A stretch of 64,000 nt of DNA, taken from the NCBI RefSeq assembly GCF_900091515.1, contig NZ_LT607410.1, forward strand, positions 2,418,001 through 2,482,000. The letters are read 5' to 3'. Positions 8,840 to 17,014 of the stretch are shown here, one piece after another (within the stretch, counting starts at the first letter, position 1; each line of letters begins with the position of its first letter). Source of the stretch: Micromonospora purpureochromogenes. GTDB taxonomy: Bacteria > Actinomycetota > Actinomycetes > Mycobacteriales > Micromonosporaceae. The notes beneath the pieces were generated by a model. It ran no database searches, had not been told where the DNA came from, and saw only the letters and a list, made by a program, of their open reading frames with translations. A program made the translations under genes and the position numbers.

Positions 8840-9670
8840 TCAGACGACCGCGCCGTCGTCGGGATCCTCGTCGTCCTCGTCGCCGGGACGCAGCCGCCAG
8901 ATCAGCGTGACGAAGCCGGCGAGGATGCCGGTGAACCCGAGCAGGGTCACCACCGAGGCGTCCACCGGCAGCAGCGCCGGGTTGAGGAAGAGCACGAAGC
9001 CGAGCACGATCGCCAGCACGCCGACCACCGCGTACTTCGACACCCGGGGCAGCGGCGGGGGCGGGGGCGGGGTGTAGCCCTCGTCCTCCCCACCCGGCAG
9101 GTCGGCGCCGAAGGTGTCCAGACCGTCCAGCAGCGAGGGCTCCTCGGCCCGCGGCCGGCTCACCGAGACGCCGGAGATGTCCGCCGCGTACGGCAGCCGC
9201 CGCACGTCGGTGGCGGTCGGGCCGGTGGCCTCCTCGGTGCGGGTCGCCGGCGCGCCGGCCGGGCCGGTCGGGTCGTCGTCGACGTCCTCGGCGGCGGGCC
9301 AGGGGTGGCTGCCGGCGGCCGGGGCGGTGTGGAAGGCGGCGACGATCCGGTCCCACTCGGCGTCGACGTCCGGCTCGCCGCGCGGCGGCTCCGGGGTCGA
9401 CTCGTCGGCGAGTTGGGTGAGGTAGTCCCGGGCGGTGGTCAGGTGCGAGCGGTCCACGTAGAGCCGGTCGACCGGCCGGGCCGGGACGGTGGTGGTGCGG
9501 GTGATCGGGTTGAGGTCGGCCGACGGCTGGAGGTAGGCCGCGATTCCGCCGGCGGCGAGCACGTCGAGCAGGTGCTCGCCGACGCGCGGATCGACGTCGC
9601 CCGCGACGGCGTACTCGCTCGCGTCGATCCCGTTGTCCCGCCGCCCCCGGCGGGCCCCACCCGCTGACAC
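8840..9670 (-). CDS. Hypothetical membrane protein, DUF308-like C-terminus
   Basis: 276 residues. The N-terminal half (to about 205) is soluble, acidic and includes a conserved segment near residues 10-95 ending in DRSHLTTARDYLTQLADE. A proline run follows, then two predicted transmembrane helices near the C-terminus (VVGVLAIVLGFVLFLNPALL and VTLLGFTGILAGFVTLIW) and an acidic tail. The helix pair resembles DUF308-type membrane segments; no enzymatic motif is seen. GTG at 9670 is chosen because GGAGGA lies 7 nt upstream. It diverges from the acyltransferase at 9917. Confidence 0.7.
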   Translation of the reverse strand: MSAGGARRGRRDNGIDASEYAVAGDVDPRVGEHLLDVLAAGGIAAYLQPSADLNPITRTTTVPARPVDRLYVDRSHLTTARDYLTQLADESTPEPPRGEPDVDAEWDRIVAAFHTAPAAGSHPWPAAEDVDDDPTGPAGAPATRTEEATGPTATDVRRLPYAADISGVSVSRPRAEEPSLLDGLDTFGADLPGGEDEGYTPPPPPPLPRVSKYAVVGVLAIVLGFVLFLNPALLPVDASVVTLLGFTGILAGFVTLIWRLRPGDEDDEDPDDGAVV

Positions 9671-9769
9671 CGGACATCCTCCTCGGCGCACCTCACGGTG
9701 CGGTTGTGTCGGCGCCCCGTACGCCGTGCCCTGAATCGTGACACGTCCGGACCCGGTTCCGGGAGTGCG

Positions 9770-9799
9770 TTGTGGCGTGCCGCTCCCGGTTCGTAGGCT
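9770..9799 (+). promoter_or_regulatory. Predicted promoter of acyltransferase gene
   Basis: TTGTGG (9770-9775) and TAGGCT (9794-9799) are 18 nt apart, a good match to the housekeeping pattern. This leaves an untranslated leader of about 110 nt before 9917. Confidence 0.45.
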
Positions 9800-9916
9800 C
9801 ATGGCCGACGATCCCGCCCGCCGACGGCCATTCCCGGCGGGGTCGCCGGGTCCGCCCGGCGGCCCGCCGACCCGATCGGCGGTGGTGTCGCCCGCCCCTG
9901 CTTCGGAAGGACACCG

Positions 9917-10627
9917 TTGCTGTACTGGCTGATGAAGTACATCATCCTCGGCCCGCTGCTCAGGCTGATCTTCCGTCCCCGGGTGGAGGGGCTGCACCAC
10001 GTGCCGGAGACCGGTCCGGTGATCCTCGCGAGCAACCACCTGTCGTTCTCGGATTCGATCTTCACCCCGCTGATCGTGCCGCGAAAAGTCACTTTCGTGG
10101 CCAAGGCGGAATACTTCACCGGTAAGGGCATCAAAGGCTGGCTCACCAAGGCGTTCTTCGCCGGCACCGGCTGCATCCCGGTCGACCGCTCCGGCGGCCG
10201 CGCCGCCCAGGCGGCCCTGAACACCCAGCTCACCGTGCTGCGGGGCGGCGGCGTCGCCGGGATCTACCCGGAGGGGACCCGGTCGCCCGACGGGCGGCTC
10301 TACCGGGGCAAGACCGGGGTGGCCCGGCTCGCGCTGGAGAGCGGCGCCCCGGTGGTCCCGGTGGCGATGCTCAACCTCGACGAGATCCAGCCGCCCGGCA
10401 AGCTGATCCCCAAGATCGCCCGGGTCCGGATCCGGTTCGGCCCGCCGCTGGACTTCTCCCGCTACGCCGGCCTGGCCGGCGACCGCTTCGTCGAGCGCGC
10501 GGTGACCGACGAGATCATGTACGAACTGATGGAGCTCTCCGGTCGCGAGTACATCGACATGTACGCCGCGAAGCTGAAGAACCAGCCCCCCACCGAGCCG
10601 GTCACCCGCGAGCCGATCGCCGCCTGA
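9917..10627 (+). CDS. 1-acyl-sn-glycerol-3-phosphate acyltransferase family
   Basis: 236-residue PlsC-type membrane-associated acyltransferase that would acylate lysophosphatidate or a related glycolipid. The catalytic HX4D motif is NHLSFSD (His41, Asp46), and the substrate motif is YPEGTRSPDG (Glu119-Arg122). The N-terminal hydrophobic stretch fits membrane attachment. The start codon is TTG at 9917, supported by GGAAGG 6 nt upstream; the next in-frame ATG at 9932 has no ribosome site. The homologous position in mycobacteria is Rv2182c. The gene ends 33 nt before a long hairpin at the convergent junction. Confidence 0.9.
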   Translation: MLYWLMKYIILGPLLRLIFRPRVEGLHHVPETGPVILASNHLSFSDSIFTPLIVPRKVTFVAKAEYFTGKGIKGWLTKAFFAGTGCIPVDRSGGRAAQAALNTQLTVLRGGGVAGIYPEGTRSPDGRLYRGKTGVARLALESGAPVVPVAMLNLDEIQPPGKLIPKIARVRIRFGPPLDFSRYAGLAGDRFVERAVTDEIMYELMELSGREYIDMYAAKLKNQPPTEPVTREPIAA

Positions 10628-10660
10628 CCGACCCCCCCGCCACGTGCTGCCCTGAGCGTG

Positions 10661-10718
10661 CAGTTTCACGGAAAGAGTGGCTATTCCGCGCGGAACAGCC
10701 ACTCTTTCCGTGAAACTG
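10661..10718. terminator. Long near-perfect hairpin at convergent junction (family A)
   Basis: Arms 10661-10682 and 10697-10718 are perfectly complementary over 22 bp. The 14-nt centre is itself almost palindromic (TTCCGCGCGGAA). It has no U-tract on either side. It lies between the stops of the acyltransferase and the cyclase gene, so it is likely a bidirectional terminator. It shares the arm core GAAAGNGTGGCTATTC with the hairpin at 55591. Confidence 0.7.
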
Positions 10719-10769
10719 GGCGGATCTTGGGCCCGGGGGTGGCGGGTGGGTGGGCCGGGGGAGCGGGGG

Positions 10770-13700
10770 TCAGGAGGCGAGGGCGGGGCCGGCCTGCTGG
10801 ACCGGGCCGCGGGCCAGGTCCAGCAGGCCCGGGGCGTCGTTGCGCAGGGCGAAGGTGCGTACCTCCGTCAGCGGCGCCCGGGCCGCCGGGTCGCCGGCCA
10901 GGGTCAGCTCCGCCGCCGCCAGCGCCAGGGCCAGCACCCGGTCGGTGACGTCCGGGATGCGGGCGTAGATCTCCGCCCCGGCCAGGTGCAGCTCGCCGGC
11001 GCGCCGGTGGTCGCCGTCCGCCGCGGCCAGCGCCCCGGTCACGGTGCGCAGCGCCGCCTCCGACCACGGGGTGCGGTGGGCCAACTGGTCCAGCATCGCC
11101 CGGACCCGTACGGCGGCGTCCCGGCCGGCCAGCGTCGCCGCGTACGCCGCCGCCGCGATCCACTCGCCGCTGGCCAGCGCCGGCACGGCCGTCCACGCGT
11201 CGGCCAGCTCGTCCACCAGTGCGGCCGCCTCGTCGAGTCGCCCCTGCAACGCCCGGCAGAGCGCGGCCATCCCGAGCATCGTCCAGTAGGGCCGGTGGAA
11301 CCCGCCGCGGCGGGCCGTCTCCAGCGCCGCCGCCACGTCGTCGCGGTGCCGCTCGGCCCCCACGGCGGCCGGCTCGTCCCCGGCGGCCGGGAGCGGGCGC
11401 GGCGCCAGCGGCACCGGTAGGCCCCGCAGCACCAGCAGGCACGAGCGCAGGCCGCGCACCTGCATGTCCCAGCCGCCGGTGGGGGTGTCCACGAACGCGT
11501 CGGCGGCGGCCAGCAGCCGGCCGAAGTCCCCGTCGAAGTACGCCCGCATCGCCTCGCCGGAGTAGCTGGTGGCGAGGGTCTGCCCGCTGCCCCGGGCGGC
11601 CGGCGCGGTCGACAGCAGCGCGTCGGAGCGCAGCCAGTCGCCCTCCTCGCGCAGCGCGAAGGCGAGGTTCTGCAACGCCCGGGGCAGGGCCAGCAGCTGC
11701 TGGGTCCGGCTCAACTCGACCAGCGCGTGCAGCTCGTCCAGGCCGGCCCGGTCACCGGCCTGGTAGCGGGCGGTGGCCGCGGTGATCCGGGCGTTGGTGC
11801 GGATCTCCGCCAGGCCCAGGCGCTCGCCGATCCCGGCCGCCGTCTCGGCGGCGGCCACCGCCGCGTCCCGCTCGTAGTTGAGCATGTGCAGCCGGCCCAG
11901 CTCGGCGTGCGCGTCCGCCTTCTGGGCACTGTCCGGCAGTGGCGCGAAGAGCGCGACCGCGCGGTCCAGACAGGCCACCGCGGCGCTGCGGTCGGCGCGC
12001 AGCCAGGCGGCCTGGCCGAGCAGCGTCCACGCCCGGGCGGCGCAGGCGTCGTCGTCGTGCGCGAGCAGCCGGTCGGCCAGCGCGTGCAGCTGCTCCGGGC
12101 CGCCGCCGGAGAGGAAGGCGTTGCCGTCGCGGTAGAACGAGATCTCGGTGCTCAGCAGCTCCAGTTGCAGCCGGTCGACCGGGTCGCTGTCGTCGGCCAG
12201 GCCGAGGGCGCGGCCCGCGTGGCTGGCCGCGGCGTCCAGCCCGTGCAGGGCGTACGCGCGGCGGGCCGCCCGGTGCAGCGCGGCCCGCGCGGGGCCGGCG
12301 TACCGCTGGATCGGCATGCCCAGCGTGCGGGCGATCTCGTGGGCCGCCCAGCGGTGGTGCGCCAGCACCTCGGCCAGATCGGTGTCCCGGCTCTGCGACA
12401 GCGCGTCCAGCCAGCCGGCCGTCCGCTCGTGCCGGGCCACCCGCTCGGTACGCGGCAACCGCTGGTAGCAGACGTCGCGCACCAGCACGTGCCGGAACCG
12501 GAACTCCGGCTGCCCGGCCATCGTGGACGCCGCCTGCTCGTGGATGAAGTCGCGCTGCTCCAGCCGGCGCAGGGACCGCTCCACCGACTCGACCGGCTGG
12601 CCCAGCGCGGCGGCCACCGCGCCCGGCCAGAACTGCACGCCGACCACCGAGGCGGCCAGCAGCACCGCGCGGTCCTTGGCGTCGAGCAGGTCGACGCGAT
12701 TGGCGATGACCGAGTGCACGCTTTCGGGCATCGGCAGTTCGAGGTGCTTCTCCAGCGACCAGCCCCGCCCGGACTGGCGCAGCGCGCCCTGTTCGATCAG
12801 CATCCGCACGTACTCGTGGGCGTAGAGCGGGTTGCCCCCGGCCACCTCGATCAGTGGGGTGAGCATGTCGGCGGAGAAGGCCGCCTGGCCGAACATGTGC
12901 GCGTAGAGCGAGGCGATGCCGGTGTCGCGCAGCGGCGGGAGGGTGATCGTCACCGAGCCGGTGATGGTGCCCGCCCAGCTCGGGTCCCGGTCCACCAGTT
13001 CCGGGCGGGCGGTGCAGAGCAGCAGCAGCGGCACGTCCCGGGCGGCGGCGCCGAGCAGCTCGACGAAGCGCAGCATCGCGTCGTCGGCCCAGTGCAGGTC
13101 CTCGAAGACCAGCACGGTGGGACGGCGGGCGGCGAGCGCCAGCAGGAAGCGACGCCAGGCCGACTCGGTCTCCTCCGCGGGCATTGTGACGCCGGCCAGC
13201 CCGACCAGCGGGCGCAGCGCGTCCACCAGCCGGTCCCGCTCGCCGGGGCCGACCAGCTCGGCCACCGCCGCGCTCAGCCGGCGGGACGCGGTGGGGGCCG
13301 GATCGGTGTCCAGGATGCCGGCCTCGGTCTTGACGATGTCGGCCAGCGCGGCGAACGTGACGTTCTCGCCGAACGGCGGGCACCGCCCGGTACGCCAGCT
13401 CACCGGCTCGTCGACCAGCCGCCCGGAGTGTCGGTACAGCTCCCGGATCAGCCGGCTCTTGCCGATGCCGGCCCGGCCGAAGAGCGTCACCACCTGGGGG
13501 CGGCGGTCCCGCAGCGACCGGTGCAGGGCGTTGACCAGCAGGCCCAGCTCGTGTTCGCGGTCGATCAGCGGGGTGGTGTCGGGTTCCCGGTCGGTCGGCT
13601 GCCGGCGTACCGGGGACAGGGCCAGCCAGACCTCGGTGGGCGAGGAACGCCCGCGCAGGGTGACCGGCGGCTGCTCGGCGTACCGGATGGCGTCCTTGGT

Positions 13701-14354
13701 CAGCGCGTGGGTGGTGCCGCAGACCAGCACCCCGCCGGGCGGCGACACGGACTGCATCCGGGAGGCGGTGTTGACCACGTCGCCGGCCACGATGGCCTGC
13801 CCGCCGTCGCGGGCGGCGGCCACGTCGACCAGCGCCTCGCCGGTCGCCACGCCCACCCGGAAGCGCAGCTCGTCGGCGCCGGTGGGGGCGAACCGGGTGA
13901 GCACCCGTTGCAGCTCCAGCCCGGCCCGGACGCAGCGCAGCGCGTCGGTCTCGGTGGCCACCGGGGCACCGAACAGCGCCATCACCGCGTCGCCGATGTA
14001 CTTCTCGACCACCCCGCCGTACTGCCCGACGACCCGCTTGGCGGCGGAGAAGAAGCCGGTCTGCATGCCGCGGACCTGCTCGGGGTCGGCCCGTTCGACG
14101 TACGGCGTGAAGTCGATCAGGTCGACGAAGAGCACGCTGACCCGGCGGCGGTCCTCCTGCGGGGTCGCGACGGGCTGGCCGGAGCCGGCCCGGGGCGCGC
14201 CGCACGAGGTGCAGAACACCGCGTCGGTGGCGAGCGGCCGCAGGCAGTGCGGGCAGAGCGCACCCAGCTCCGTCCCACAGCCACCGCAGAAGCGGTCGCC
14301 GTCGGCGGCGGTACGTCCACAACGGTCACACTGCGCGGAGATGACACCCTCCAC
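10770..14354 (-). CDS. Class III adenylate/guanylate cyclase-AAA ATPase regulator
   Basis: About 1194 residues. Order: a double zinc ribbon (Cys 9, 12, 23, 26 and 34, 37, 48, 51); a class III nucleotide cyclase domain (about 72-245) with metal Asp78 and Asp122 and the Asn195/Arg199 pair, so probably active; an ATPase domain with Walker A FGRAGIGKSR near 292-301 and Walker B VLVFEDLHWADD; then a long helical TPR-like region. This is the LuxR/MalT-type sensor layout with a cyclase in front and no DNA-binding domain visible. The start is uncertain: GTG 14354 places the zinc ribbon at the N-terminus, but the frame stays open to ATG 14495. The signal sensed is unknown. Confidence 0.8.
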   Translation of the reverse strand: MEGVISAQCDRCGRTAADGDRFCGGCGTELGALCPHCLRPLATDAVFCTSCGAPRAGSGQPVATPQEDRRRVSVLFVDLIDFTPYVERADPEQVRGMQTGFFSAAKRVVGQYGGVVEKYIGDAVMALFGAPVATETDALRCVRAGLELQRVLTRFAPTGADELRFRVGVATGEALVDVAAARDGGQAIVAGDVVNTASRMQSVSPPGGVLVCGTTHALTKDAIRYAEQPPVTLRGRSSPTEVWLALSPVRRQPTDREPDTTPLIDREHELGLLVNALHRSLRDRRPQVVTLFGRAGIGKSRLIRELYRHSGRLVDEPVSWRTGRCPPFGENVTFAALADIVKTEAGILDTDPAPTASRRLSAAVAELVGPGERDRLVDALRPLVGLAGVTMPAEETESAWRRFLLALAARRPTVLVFEDLHWADDAMLRFVELLGAAARDVPLLLLCTARPELVDRDPSWAGTITGSVTITLPPLRDTGIASLYAHMFGQAAFSADMLTPLIEVAGGNPLYAHEYVRMLIEQGALRQSGRGWSLEKHLELPMPESVHSVIANRVDLLDAKDRAVLLAASVVGVQFWPGAVAAALGQPVESVERSLRRLEQRDFIHEQAASTMAGQPEFRFRHVLVRDVCYQRLPRTERVARHERTAGWLDALSQSRDTDLAEVLAHHRWAAHEIARTLGMPIQRYAGPARAALHRAARRAYALHGLDAAASHAGRALGLADDSDPVDRLQLELLSTEISFYRDGNAFLSGGGPEQLHALADRLLAHDDDACAARAWTLLGQAAWLRADRSAAVACLDRAVALFAPLPDSAQKADAHAELGRLHMLNYERDAAVAAAETAAGIGERLGLAEIRTNARITAATARYQAGDRAGLDELHALVELSRTQQLLALPRALQNLAFALREEGDWLRSDALLSTAPAARGSGQTLATSYSGEAMRAYFDGDFGRLLAAADAFVDTPTGGWDMQVRGLRSCLLVLRGLPVPLAPRPLPAAGDEPAAVGAERHRDDVAAALETARRGGFHRPYWTMLGMAALCRALQGRLDEAAALVDELADAWTAVPALASGEWIAAAAYAATLAGRDAAVRVRAMLDQLAHRTPWSEAALRTVTGALAAADGDHRRAGELHLAGAEIYARIPDVTDRVLALALAAAELTLAGDPAARAPLTEVRTFALRNDAPGLLDLARGPVQQAGPALAS

Positions 14355-14470
14355 TGGGTGGGTCTGCCTGCCGGTCGTCGCCCGGTGTCCACCGTGAGTA
14401 TCGCCGTTGCCGGCGCTGTCAGGTACCGGGCTGTTGGCTTGTGGACACTCCTCCGGCCGGTGGGGAGAGC

Positions 14471-14512
14471 TACATTCAGGCGGCCGAAATCGCATCAATG
14501 ATCAAGGGGAGA
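14471..14512 (+). promoter_or_regulatory. -10 and ribosome site of small gene
   Basis: TACATT (14471-14476) is a plausible -10 and AAGGGGAGAG precedes the ATG at 14517. This is the divergent spacer with the cyclase gene. Confidence 0.35.
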
Positions 14513-14516
14513 GATC

Positions 14517-14732
14517 ATGGTATATGTGAAGCTGGAGAGCGACTGGACCGACGGTGACGGCGTCGCCCACTCCGCGGGGGAGTCGGTCGACGTCGACGCG
14601 GCCACACTGGCCGTGCTCCAGGCCGAGGGGATCGTCAGCGAGCAGTCCGGCGACGGCAAGGACGGCACCGACTGGGCCGGGCCGACCGGCACCACCACCA
14701 GTTGGGCGGGACCGACCAGCACCACCCCGTGA
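14517..14732 (+). CDS. Small acidic hypothetical protein with C-terminal repeat
   Basis: 71 residues, unrecognised. The N-terminal part (VYVKLESDWTDGDGVAHSAG) reads like a small beta-rich domain, and residues 20-35 (VDVDAATLAVLQAEGIVSE) look helical. The C-terminus carries two near-identical copies of WAGPTGTTT/WAGPTSTTP. A strong ribosome site (AAGGGGAGAG) 5 nt before the ATG, and position in a clean divergent gap, support it as real. It faces the Crp/Fnr gene, with a GC hairpin between. Confidence 0.65.
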   Translation: MVYVKLESDWTDGDGVAHSAGESVDVDAATLAVLQAEGIVSEQSGDGKDGTDWAGPTGTTTSWAGPTSTTP

Positions 14733-14748
14733 GCCGGGGGCGGTGAGC

Positions 14749-14784
14749 CGACGCGGCCGGCGCAGGCAGCGCCCGGCCGCGTCG
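14749..14784. terminator. GC-rich hairpin between convergent genes
   Basis: Perfect 12-bp stem (14749-14760 with 14773-14784) around a 12-nt loop, in the 57-nt gap between two convergent stop codons. No U-tract. Confidence 0.55.
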
Positions 14785-14789
14785 CGCGG

Positions 14790-15482
14790 TCAGCGGTCGT
14801 TCATCCCGGCCCGGCGGCGCAGCGCCGACACGTCGGTGACGACGATCCGGCGACCCTCGGTCCGCAGCCAGCCCCGGCTGGCGAAGGAGCCGATCGCCTG
14901 GTTGACGCTCTGCCGGGAGCCGCCGGCCATCTCGGCGAGCTGACTCTGGTTGAGCTCGATGGTGATCATCGGGGCCTGGCTCTCGCCGGCCAGCCGGACC
15001 AGGGTCTTGGCCACCCGGCCGGGCAGGTCCAGGAAGACATGGTCGGCGTTCTGCTCGGTCAGCCGGCGGATCAGCCCGCCCAGCGAGCGCATCACCGCGT
15101 CCAGGATGCGCGGGTTGGAGTGCACCAGCTCCATGAAGGCGGGCCGGGACAGGGCCAGCGCGGCGCTGTCCTCGATCGCCTCCGCGGACGCCGAGCGGGT
15201 GGAGGCGTCCAGCAGCGAGACCTCGCCGAGCACGTCCGGCGGTCGGATCACCGACAGCACCGCCCGTTCGCCGGTCGGCGCGGTGCGGAACACCGCCACC
15301 GCCCCCCGGCGCAGCACGATCAGCGACTCGCCCGGGTCGTTCTCCACGAAGAGCAGCTGGCCCTTGCGGTACGTGCGCGGCACCGCCGCGGCGATCACCC
15401 GCTGCCGCACCTCCGGCTCCAGCCCGGCGAACATCTCCACGCCCGTGAGGGCGTCACCCGGCTCCGGCAGGCGCATCTCCAC
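14790..15482 (-). CDS. Crp/Fnr-family transcriptional regulator
   Basis: 230 residues. An N-terminal cyclic-nucleotide-binding-like beta roll spans about 15-130 (FAGLEPEVRQRVIAAAVPRT, LLFVENDPGESLIVLRRGAV, DVLGEVSLLDASTRSASAEA), then a dimer helix, and a winged HTH (ELNQSQLAEMAGGSRQSVNQ) near 178-197. It is a dimeric DNA-binding regulator, probably answering cAMP. A nucleotide cyclase gene lies close by (10770-14354). GTG at 15482 is preferred because GGGGAGGGG is 7 nt upstream; ATG 15476 is the alternative. Confidence 0.88.
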   Translation of the reverse strand: MEMRLPEPGDALTGVEMFAGLEPEVRQRVIAAAVPRTYRKGQLLFVENDPGESLIVLRRGAVAVFRTAPTGERAVLSVIRPPDVLGEVSLLDASTRSASAEAIEDSAALALSRPAFMELVHSNPRILDAVMRSLGGLIRRLTEQNADHVFLDLPGRVAKTLVRLAGESQAPMITIELNQSQLAEMAGGSRQSVNQAIGSFASRGWLRTEGRRIVVTDVSALRRRAGMNDR

Positions 15483-15765
15483 GGCCCAACCCCTCCCCGG
15501 TCAAGGACCACAACTCGCTCACCGGGTGAACCTGACGGCCCCTGAAGAGGTGAACTGACACCGGTTCGGCGTCCGGTAGCGGTACACATCAGATCATGAC
15601 GGTCCAGTCGCTTGCTGTACACCCCTCAAATCGTCTGCGTGACGCCGCCGGACGGGGTCGAGGTGCCGGCTGAGGTGCGGTTTTGCCCCCGTCGCAAGGG
15701 TGGGGAGCCGGTCGGGATCGGACCCGGGCGGCGGACGCCGCCGGGCGTACGCGAGGATTGACGCG

Positions 15766-16263
15766 ATGGTCTACCGCTATTTCTACGACTGCGAATTCAT
15801 CGAGGACGGCCGCATCGTCGACCTCGTGTCGATCGGTGTCGTCGACGAGTACGGCCGTGAGTTCTATGCGGTCTCCACCCAGTTCGACGACTCCCGCGCC
15901 GTGCCCTGGGTGCGCCGCAACGTGCTCGACAAGCTGCCGTCCCCGGCCGACCGCGCCTGGCGCTCGCGCGAGCGCATCCGCGACGACCTCTACGACTTCC
16001 TGCTGGAGCCGGTCCGCGACCGTCCGGGCGAGCAGCTCGAACTCTGGGCCTGGTACGCCGCGTACGACCACGTGGTGCTGGCCCAGCTCTGGGGGGCGAT
16101 GCCGGCGCTGCCCCGGGAGATCCCCCGGTTCACCAAGGAGCTGCGCCAGCTCTGGGACGACCGGGGCCGGCCGAAGCTGCCCGACGCCGACGCCGACCGG
16201 CACGACGCCCTGGTCGACGCCCGGCACAACCTGGCGCGCTGGCGGGCGATGACCGGCCGGTGA
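15766..16263 (+). CDS. 3'-5' exoribonuclease AS-type (DEDDh, Rv2179c family)
   Basis: 165-residue RNase of the RNase T/DEDDh superfamily as described for Rv2179c. The first acidic pair is YDCEF (Asp8, Glu10), the second aspartate is in WYAAYDHVVLAQLWG, and the last His/Asp in DRHDALVDARHN. It degrades RNA from the 3' end, with polyadenylate tails as the reported substrate of the family. ATG 15766 is preceded by GAGGA 8 nt upstream. Its place near plsC and aroG mirrors the mycobacterial gene order. Confidence 0.88.
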   Translation: MVYRYFYDCEFIEDGRIVDLVSIGVVDEYGREFYAVSTQFDDSRAVPWVRRNVLDKLPSPADRAWRSRERIRDDLYDFLLEPVRDRPGEQLELWAWYAAYDHVVLAQLWGAMPALPREIPRFTKELRQLWDDRGRPKLPDADADRHDALVDARHNLARWRAMTGR

Positions 16264-16330
16264 GGCGATGCGGGTTTGACCCGTTCTGTCCTGGGCACCG
16301 GTTCGACGAGCCGATGCGAGGGAGTTCACG

Positions 16331-16834
16331 ATGAGCAGTGACCCGACCAGCGCCGCCGAGGCCCGCCGCCGCGTGACCGAGCTGATCCGACAGGCTCGGA
16401 TCTGCATGCTGACCACCATCGGCGTCGACGGTCGGATGGTGAGCCGGCCGATGGCGTTGCAGGAGGCGGAGTTCGACGGCGACCTCTGGTTCTTCGCCTA
16501 CGCGGACTCGCCGAAGGTGCGCCAGATCCGGGTCAACCCGGAGGTGAACGTCGCCTTCTCCGACCAGCGGCACGACGCCTGGGTGTCGGTCTCCGGCACC
16601 GCCCAGGAGAGCTACGACCGGGCGAAGGCCGAGCAGCTGTGGAACCCGCTGCTGAAGACCTGGTTCCCGGACGGCCTGGACACCCCCGGCCTGACGCTGA
16701 TCAAGGTGCACGCCAACTCCGCCGAGTACTGGGACTCGCCCGGCGGCGCGGTGGTCAACCTGCTCGGGTTCGCCAAGGCGGCGGTGACCGGCAGGCCACC
16801 GAAGGCGGGCGAGAACCACGAGGTCAGCTACTGA
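16331..16834 (+). CDS. Pyridoxamine 5'-phosphate oxidase-like (general stress) protein
   Basis: 167 residues with the split beta-barrel flavin-binding fold: ICMLTTIGVDGRMVSRPM, DLWFFAYADSPKVRQIRVNP and VNVAFSDQRHDAWVSVSGTA. These proteins usually bind FMN or coenzyme F420, and this subgroup is often annotated as general stress protein 26-like. It is cytoplasmic and of normal length. Reaction and substrate cannot be assigned. GAGGGAG lies upstream of the ATG. Confidence 0.85.
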   Translation: MSSDPTSAAEARRRVTELIRQARICMLTTIGVDGRMVSRPMALQEAEFDGDLWFFAYADSPKVRQIRVNPEVNVAFSDQRHDAWVSVSGTAQESYDRAKAEQLWNPLLKTWFPDGLDTPGLTLIKVHANSAEYWDSPGGAVVNLLGFAKAAVTGRPPKAGENHEVSY

Positions 16835-16901
16835 CCGGTAGGTCGGTTCGGCGGATGGAACGGGGCCGGGGCGCGGTGTCGGCGGACCCCCGCGCCGACT
16901 A

Positions 16902-16913
16902 CAGTGCGCACTG
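16902..16913. promoter_or_regulatory. 12-bp perfect palindrome upstream of pfp
   Basis: CAGTGCGCACTG lies 101 nt before the phosphofructokinase start and about 50 nt before a possible -10 (TATCCT, 16962-16967). It could be an operator. Confidence 0.3.
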
Positions 16914-17014
16914 ACGGCCCGCCCCGGGCCGGCAACGGCGCCGATGGTCTGATCTGACGCATATCCTGGGGCTTATCCGGGCTTCACCTGATGCTCCAGG
17001 AGGATGAGCAGATC

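Noticed and set aside
11727..14501. Plus-strand open frame of 924 codons
   Set aside because: Antisense to the cyclase-ATPase gene, with no recognisable domain and biased composition.
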